Notes under the pieces: model-generated
Told to the model about the DNA's origin: nothing
The model's database searches: none
The model's input: only the letters and a program-made list of their open reading frames with translations
Part shown: in pieces, positions 4,004 through 7,805 of the stretch
How positions within the stretch are numbered: the stretch's first letter is position 1
Layout of the letters: the number at the start of each line of letters is the position of its first letter
DNA from: an uncultured Shinella sp.
GTDB lineage: Bacteria > Pseudomonadota > Alphaproteobacteria > Rhizobiales > Rhizobiaceae
Length of the DNA: 7,805 bases
Direction of reading: 5' to 3'
Assembly (NCBI GenBank): GCA_946481465.1
Contig: CAMLOC010000142.1
Location: 1 to 7,805 of the forward strand
Program-made: the position numbers and the translations under genes

Positions 4004-6196
4004 TCACTCTGTCCGGTTCGCCGGAGCAAGGTCAAGCGCTGCGTCGAGCGCGGCGACCCGTCCGTCGGCCTTCAGCGCCTTCGCCGCGCCAAGGTCCCGG
4101 GCGACATCCTTCAGGAGCTTGGTCACGTCGGCCGACAGCGAGCGCGGGCGCACGAGCGCGGGCAGGGTGTTCTCGTCGCTCGATGTCGCCGCCACCTCGC
4201 TTGCCGCCTTGCCGTCCGGCAGCGGGTTCTCGATGCCGGGGATGGGGCGCAGCTCGATGCCCTGGTGGGCATAGTCCATCAGGCGCTTGAAGGTCATGGC
4301 GGGCAGCGAGCCGCCGGTCATGTTGTTCGTCGAGGTGTAGTCGTCGTTGCCGAACCAGACGGCCGCCGTGTAGTTGCCGGTGAAGCCGACATACCAGGCG
4401 TCGCGATAGGCCTGGGTGGTGCCCGTCTTGCCGCCCGAGACGATGCCGCGGTCGAGCGCGCCGCGCCGCGCCGTGCCGCTGACCGGGATGGTGACGAGGA
4501 TGCGGTTCATCGAGGACATGGCCGCCTGCGACAGCACTTCTCTCGCCGGCGGCGCGTCGCGGCCGAAATCGTAGAGGATGTCGCCGTCGTAGTTGAGGAT
4601 CTGGCTGATGCCGTGGCGGCGCGACTGGAGGCCGCCGGCGGGGAAGACGGCATAGCCCGTCGCCTGGTCCAGCACGGTGACCTCGGACGTGCCGAGCGGC
4701 ATGGTCTTGTCGGTGCGGATCGGCGTTTCGACGCCCATGGCCTTCGCCAGTTCCGCGATGCGCTTCGTGCCGAGCTTCTCCTTGGCGAGGCGCACCGGCA
4801 CGGTGTTGATCGACTTCGCCATCGCCGTCATCAGCGTCATGCGGCCGGCATAGCTGCGGCCGTAGTTCTGCGGCGACCAGCCGCCCCAGCTGATCGGCGC
4901 GTCGACGATGGTCGTTTCCGGCGTCATGCCCGATTCCATCGCGGCGGCGTAGGTATAGGCCTTGAAGGACGAGCCCGGCTGGCGCAGGGCGCGCGTGGCG
5001 CGGTTGAACTGGCTCTCGCCATAGTCGCGCCCGCCGACCATGGCGCGCACGGCGCCGCCGTTCTCCACCATGACCAGCGCGCCCTGCTTGACGCGGTAGC
5101 TCTCGCCGTACTGGCGCAGGCCGCTTTCCACCGCCTCCTCGGCGGCCGCCTGCAGGCCCATGTCGATGGTCGTGCGCACGACGAGGGAATGCTGGGCGAA
5201 GGGCTTTGCGATGCGCTGCACCTCCTCGAAGGCCCAGTCGAGGAAGAAATCGGGCGCGGTCTTCTCGTTGCGGTCGATGACGGTGGCGGGATTGCGCCGC
5301 GCGGCGATCACCTGGCCCTCGGTCATCAGCCCGCCCTGCACGAGATTGGTCAGGACTTCGTTGGCCCTTGCGCGGGCGGCGGGCAGGTTGACATGCGGGG
5401 CGTAGCGGGCGGGCGCCTTGAACAGGCCGGCGAGCATGGCGGATTCGGCAAGGTTCACGTCCGTCACGTTCTTGCCGAAATAGAACTGCGCCGCCGCGGC
5501 CGCGCCAAACGTGCCGCCGCCCATATAGGCGCGGTCGAGATAAAGGCGCAGGATTTCCTTCTTGGAGAGGTTGGCCTCCAGCCAGAGGGCGAGGAAGGCC
5601 TCCTTGATCTTGCGCTCGATGGTGCGCTCGTTGGACAGGAACAGGTTCTTCGCAAGCTGCTGGGTGAGCGTGGAGCCGCCCTGCACGACGCCGCCGGCGC
5701 GCGCATTCTCGTTCATGGCGCGGGCAAGGCCGAGGAAATCGATGCCGAAATGGCTGAAGAAGCGGCGGTCCTCCGTCGCCAGCACAGCCTTGATCAGGTG
5801 GTCGGGCAGTTCGTCGATCGGCGCGGAATCCTCGTGGATGATGCCGCGATGGCCGATCTCGTTGCCGTAGCGATCGAGGAAGGTGACGGCGAAATCGCTT
5901 TGCGCCCGCCAGTTGCCCTTGGTCTCCTCGAAGGCGGGGAGCGCGAGGGCGAGCAGCAGGATGAAGCCGGCCGTGCCGAGGTTCATGCCTTCGCCGGCGA
6001 CCTCGAAGACGGCCTTCTTCCAGCCCTTCACATGGAAGCGGCGGGAGAAGATGGTGATCTCCTCCCAGATCTCGGCCGCGCGGAACCCGGCGTTCCAGAC
6101 CGTGGAATCGATCCAGGAATCGATGCGCAACAGGAAATGCCGCTTGCGGCGGCGGGGTCTTTTCGGCGTCTGGCTGTCGTCTTCCACGGTTCGCAT
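4004..6196 (-). CDS. Class A penicillin-binding protein (PBP1A-type glycosyltransferase/transpeptidase)
   Basis: This 730-residue bifunctional enzyme polymerises lipid II into glycan strands and crosslinks the peptides at the outer face of the inner membrane. A basic cytoplasmic N-terminus (PKRPRRRKR, residues 11-19) precedes a membrane span at about 74-89. The GT51 domain has TEDRRFFSHFG with catalytic Glu142, GGSTLTQQ (173-180), RKIKEA (195-200) and YLDRAYMGGGTFG (219-231). The transpeptidase domain has SSFK (Ser409 nucleophile, Lys412), SIN (462-464) and KTGT (590-593), so both activities look intact. The linker is short, without the OB-fold insertion of E. coli PBP1a. The long pre-span region (about 20-73) and the C-terminal tail after about residue 650 are extra. 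The ATG at 6196 is preferred to GTG at 6232, whose added residues are Pro-rich and unlikely; GGAAGG lies unusually close to the ATG. It heads the operon with DUF1214 and DUF1254. Confidence 0.95.
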   Translation of the reverse strand: MRTVEDDSQTPKRPRRRKRHFLLRIDSWIDSTVWNAGFRAAEIWEEITIFSRRFHVKGWKKAVFEVAGEGMNLGTAGFILLLALALPAFEETKGNWRAQSDFAVTFLDRYGNEIGHRGIIHEDSAPIDELPDHLIKAVLATEDRRFFSHFGIDFLGLARAMNENARAGGVVQGGSTLTQQLAKNLFLSNERTIERKIKEAFLALWLEANLSKKEILRLYLDRAYMGGGTFGAAAAAQFYFGKNVTDVNLAESAMLAGLFKAPARYAPHVNLPAARARANEVLTNLVQGGLMTEGQVIAARRNPATVIDRNEKTAPDFFLDWAFEEVQRIAKPFAQHSLVVRTTIDMGLQAAAEEAVESGLRQYGESYRVKQGALVMVENGGAVRAMVGGRDYGESQFNRATRALRQPGSSFKAYTYAAAMESGMTPETTIVDAPISWGGWSPQNYGRSYAGRMTLMTAMAKSINTVPVRLAKEKLGTKRIAELAKAMGVETPIRTDKTMPLGTSEVTVLDQATGYAVFPAGGLQSRRHGISQILNYDGDILYDFGRDAPPAREVLSQAAMSSMNRILVTIPVSGTARRGALDRGIVSGGKTGTTQAYRDAWYVGFTGNYTAAVWFGNDDYTSTNNMTGGSLPAMTFKRLMDYAHQGIELRPIPGIENPLPDGKAASEVAATSSDENTLPALVRPRSLSADVTKLLKDVARDLGAAKALKADGRVAALDAALDLAPANRTE

Positions 6197-6328
6197 ACCT
6201 TCCGGCGGGGGCGGGGCGCAGCCTGCCTGCACTGGGTTAACGTCCTCTCACCACCGGTTTATTCGATGAGGATATCAGGCTTTTGAAGCGAGCAGAACGG
6301 ATTTCGCGCGGGACGGTTAGCGGCGGGG

Positions 6329-6351
6329 CCCTTGACCTTTGCGACCAAGGG
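6329..6351 (+). promoter_or_regulatory. Inverted repeat just upstream of the YcgN-type gene
   Basis: CCCTTG (6329-6334) and CAAGGG (6346-6351) form an inverted repeat with an 11-base spacer, ending 15 bases before the ATG at 6367. It could be an operator or a leader hairpin beside the ribosome site. It lies in the 170-base divergent gap between this gene and the penicillin-binding protein operon, in which I could not place a convincing promoter. Confidence 0.3.
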
Positions 6352-6366
6352 GTTCAGGGGTCGGGC

Positions 6367-6843
6367 ATGACCACGCGCCCTGCCGAAGACCTGCCGTTCT
6401 GGAAGACCAAGACGCTCGCCGAGATGACCGACCCGGAATGGGAGAGCCTGTGCGACGGCTGCGGGCTGTGCTGTCTCAACAAGCTGGAGGACTGGGACAC
6501 GGGCGAGATCGTCTGGACCTCGATCCGCTGCGTGCTGCTCGACGGGGAAAGCTGTCGATGCTCGGACTACGAGAACCGGCAGGCGACGGTGCCCGACTGT
6601 ATCCGGCTGACGGTGGAGAGCGTGGAAAAGATCTCCTGGCTGCCGCCGACCTGCGGCTACCGCCTCATCCGCGACGGCGAGGACCTCTACTGGTGGCACC
6701 CGCTGGTTTCCGGCGATCCCGACACCGTGCACCAGGCCGGCATTTCCGCCCGCGGCCGCACGGTGAGCGAGGAGGGCCTCGATGTCGACGACTACGAGGA
6801 CTATCTCGTGACCTGGCCGCTGGAGGTGGGCGAAGGGAAATAG
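6367..6843 (+). CDS. YcgN/UPF0260 family cysteine-cluster protein
   Basis: This 158-residue cytoplasmic protein matches the YcgN (UPF0260) family, part of the YkgJ-like CxxCxxCC superfamily. The signature CDGCGLCC (Cys29, Cys32, Cys35, Cys36) is followed by [19 protein letters not shown] (Cys55), then CRCSDYENR (Cys63, Cys65) and PDCIRLT (Cys78). The cysteines are believed to bind zinc or an iron-sulfur cluster; the cellular role is not established. The start at 6367 ([17 protein letters not shown]) fits family length, with AGGGG (6356-6360) as a modest ribosome site; an upstream frame to 6283 encodes nothing recognisable. It diverges from the penicillin-binding protein operon and ends about 40 bases before a promoter-like site. 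Confidence 0.93.
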   Translation: MTTRPAEDLPFWKTKTLAEMTDPEWESLCDGCGLCCLNKLEDWDTGEIVWTSIRCVLLDGESCRCSDYENRQATVPDCIRLTVESVEKISWLPPTCGYRLIRDGEDLYWWHPLVSGDPDTVHQAGISARGRTVSEEGLDVDDYEDYLVTWPLEVGEGK

Positions 6844-6881
6844 CCTCCCGAAAGGTTTTCATGAAAATAGGAAAATAGTCC

Positions 6882-6910
6882 TTGACGGCGTGACGGTGGT
6901 CTGATAAGGT
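6882..6910 (+). promoter_or_regulatory. Sigma70-like promoter candidate
   Basis: TTGACG (6882-6887), preceded by C as in the rhizobial CTTGAC consensus, and TAAGGT (6905-6910) are separated by 17 bases. The -35 match is strong and the -10 match is fair (T, A and last T conserved). Transcription would begin near 6917 and run through nested hairpins toward the genes at 7078. It is the best promoter-like sequence in the window. Confidence 0.42.
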
Positions 6911-6916
6911 CATGGC

Positions 6917-7061
6917 ATAGTCGGAAAGGTGCGGGCGGAGGGATCCGGCCCGGTTTTCCCGGAGGCCGGGGGAGCGGTGAGCTTCGCCCGCGGACGGCTT
7001 TTCGCATTCGACGCAGGAATTTATTGACAGGCGCTCGTTCCCTTCGGACCGGGCGCCTTTT
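6917..7061 (+). ncRNA. Candidate small RNA or structured leader, about 145 nt
   Basis: A transcript from the promoter at 6882 would contain a long outer stem, GCGGGCGGAG (6931-6940) with CTTCGCCCGC (6982-6991), ten pairs including one G-U. Inside it sits a hairpin in which CCGGCCCGG (6945-6953) pairs with CCG (6959-6961) and GGCCGG (6964-6969), leaving a two-base bulge and a TTTTC loop. The transcript would end at a terminator-like hairpin at 7030-7061. Promoter, nested stems and terminator in this order are typical of a stand-alone small RNA; alternatively it is an attenuator leader for the genes at 7078. No known RNA family was recognised. Confidence 0.37.
7030..7061 (+). terminator. Terminator-like hairpin with T-run, upstream of the gene at 7078
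   Basis: GGCGC (7030-7034) pairs with GCGCC (7053-7057); inner pairs include TCC (7039-7041) with GGA (7046-7048) around CTTC. TTTT follows at once (7058-7061). The stem is short but GC-rich. It lies 6-37 bases before the ribosome site of the next gene and downstream of the promoter at 6882, so it either ends a small RNA or attenuates entry into the genes at 7078. Confidence 0.45.
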
Positions 7062-7077
7062 CATTTGGAGTCTCGGC

Positions 7078-7626
7078 ATGGAAGCGGATCTGGCGATCGA
7101 TCTCGATCTTTTCGGCGTCCTCCCGGCGCCGGTCTATGACGGGCTCGGGGAGCGGCGGGCGGGCCTGGAGGGCGGCGCGGCGCCGCTGCTCGACACGAAG
7201 GCCGAGGCGCCGCTCGATCCGTTTCTCGACATGCAGGCCATGCTGCTCGAAATGACCAAGGAGCTGCGCGAGCGCTTCCAGCGCTTCCAGAGCCAGAAGG
7301 CATGGGCCGAGGCGGACGCCGATGCGGCCGGGGAGGAGGCCTTGCGCAAGCAGGCCCAGGCCGACGCCAAGGCGGCGATCGAGGCGGTCTCGCTGATCGT
7401 GCGCACGCTGGAGAAGATCGACAGCCTGCAGCGCACGCTGATCCATGCGCGGGCGGAGGCGGACGCCGCATGCGGCGCGGACGAGGACGAAGCGGCGCTG
7501 GCGGCGGAGTTCGACCGGCTTGTCGAAGAGCGCGTGAAGGATCGGCTGAATGTGGCGAAGGAAGAGTGGATGCGCGGCGCAGGGGCTTGCGGCGATGCTG
7601 CCGCGCGGGCGGAAAGCGGACCGTAG
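7078..7626 (+). CDS. Charged helical protein, possible small terminase-like subunit
   Basis: This 182-residue protein is unrecognised with certainty. Residues 1-50 are mixed and proline-containing (DLFGVLPAPVYDGLG), and residues 52-160 are strongly helical and charged. The segment IEAVSLIVRTLEKIDSLQRT (101-120) has the heptad-like spacing of a coiled coil. The tail is Ala/Gly-rich. The ATG at 7078 is chosen for GGAG at 7067-7070, 7 bases upstream; a TTG at 7024 would add 18 residues across the terminator-like hairpin. The helical core and the VRTLEKIDSL pattern faintly recall small terminase subunits of alphaproteobacterial phages and gene transfer agents, but this is a weak resemblance from memory. 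The next gene overlaps its end by 32 bp, a compact arrangement typical of phage-like modules. Confidence 0.72.
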   Translation: MEADLAIDLDLFGVLPAPVYDGLGERRAGLEGGAAPLLDTKAEAPLDPFLDMQAMLLEMTKELRERFQRFQSQKAWAEADADAAGEEALRKQAQADAKAAIEAVSLIVRTLEKIDSLQRTLIHARAEADAACGADEDEAALAAEFDRLVEERVKDRLNVAKEEWMRGAGACGDAAARAESGP

Positions 7627-7805
7627 GGCACGGCGCGCCTGCCGGCGTATCGGCAAGACATTCGACGCGGATATGCGGGCGGCGGCGGCGGGCTTGAGGA
7701 TGATCGAGGAAAAGCGGGGGCGGACGGCGTTTTCGATCGAGGCCGATGCGCTGGAGGCGGGGATTTCGGGGCGGATGGGTGGCGAGGACTGCCCCTCGTC
7801 TGAGG
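7595..7805 (+). CDS. Partial unknown reading frame running off the window
   Basis: The frame opens at ATG 7595, inside the previous gene's end, and stays open through the last base, giving 70 residues so far. It starts MLPRGRKADRRARRACRRIG, a highly basic stretch, then FDADMRAAAAGLRMIEEKRG and an acidic part including EADALEAG. AGGGG at 7581-7585 is a plausible ribosome site 9 bases upstream. A later ATG at 7673 is an alternative start that would avoid the 32-bp overlap. GC-rich third positions continue through the part beyond 7626, where the other gene has stopped, which supports real coding. No family is recognised. If this is a phage-derived cluster it could be a packaging accessory gene, with the large terminase next, outside the window. 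Confidence 0.5.
   Translation, partial: MLPRGRKADRRARRACRRIGKTFDADMRAAAAGLRMIEEKRGRTAFSIEADALEAGISGRMGGEDCPSSE

Noticed and set aside
3998..6286. 762-residue open frame on the + strand
   Set aside because: It is the complement of the penicillin-binding protein, with Arg/His/Ala-rich low-information sequence, while the opposite strand has all catalytic motifs in order.
6259..6732. 157-residue minus-strand frame opposite the YcgN-type gene
   Set aside because: Shadow of a gene with clear conserved cysteine motifs on the + strand.
7021..7656. 211-residue minus-strand frame opposite the gene at 7078
   Set aside because: Arg/Leu/Gln-rich antisense composition; the + strand frame has a proper ribosome site and a coherent helical protein.

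Overview
The window looks like chromosomal DNA of a high-GC alphaproteobacterium of the order Rhizobiales, most likely a Rhizobiaceae member (Rhizobium/Ensifer/Shinella-like). The grounds are the set of protein families (DUF1491, DUF2336, paired DUF1254/DUF1214, a rhizobial-type class A penicillin-binding protein, a YcgN-type cysteine-cluster protein), GC-rich third codon positions, CtrA-like TTAA-N7-TTAA sites, and two inverted-repeat elements of the kind scattered between genes in these genomes. Family names rest on recognition of the protein sequences; no search was run.

Layout. Bases 1-284 hold an inverted pair of GC-rich hairpin repeats and no convincing gene. A DUF1491 gene (285-656, +) follows, then a long palindrome, a small hairpin, and an overlooked 43-residue single-span membrane microprotein (762-893, +). 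The microprotein runs tail to tail into a DUF2336 gene (903-1880, -). The 594-base gap 1881-2474 between DUF2336 and a 62-residue small protein (2475-2663, +) contains two CtrA-like sites, one toward each gene, and a hairpin-rich leader before the small gene. A 77-bp inverted-repeat element (2705-2781) lies between the convergent ends of that gene and the following leftward operon.

The leftward operon runs from 6196 down to 2837. It comprises a bifunctional peptidoglycan glycosyltransferase/transpeptidase with all catalytic motifs, a membrane-anchored DUF1214 protein read from a TTG start, and a membrane-anchored DUF1254 protein that overlaps it by 8 bp. This points to two accessory envelope proteins co-expressed with a cell-wall synthase. 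A YcgN/UPF0260 gene (6367-6843, +) diverges from the operon.

The right end (6844-7805) is the least ordinary part. A promoter-like site, a nested set of strong hairpins and a terminator-like hairpin with a T-run precede a charged helical protein (7078-7626) and an overlapping second reading frame (7595 to the window edge). The first protein is faintly reminiscent of small terminase subunits, so this may be the start of a phage-derived or gene-transfer-agent cluster, but the window ends before this can be decided. The hairpin region could be a roughly 145-nt small RNA or an attenuating leader for those genes. No rRNA, tRNA, CRISPR array, transposase or complete mobile element was seen.
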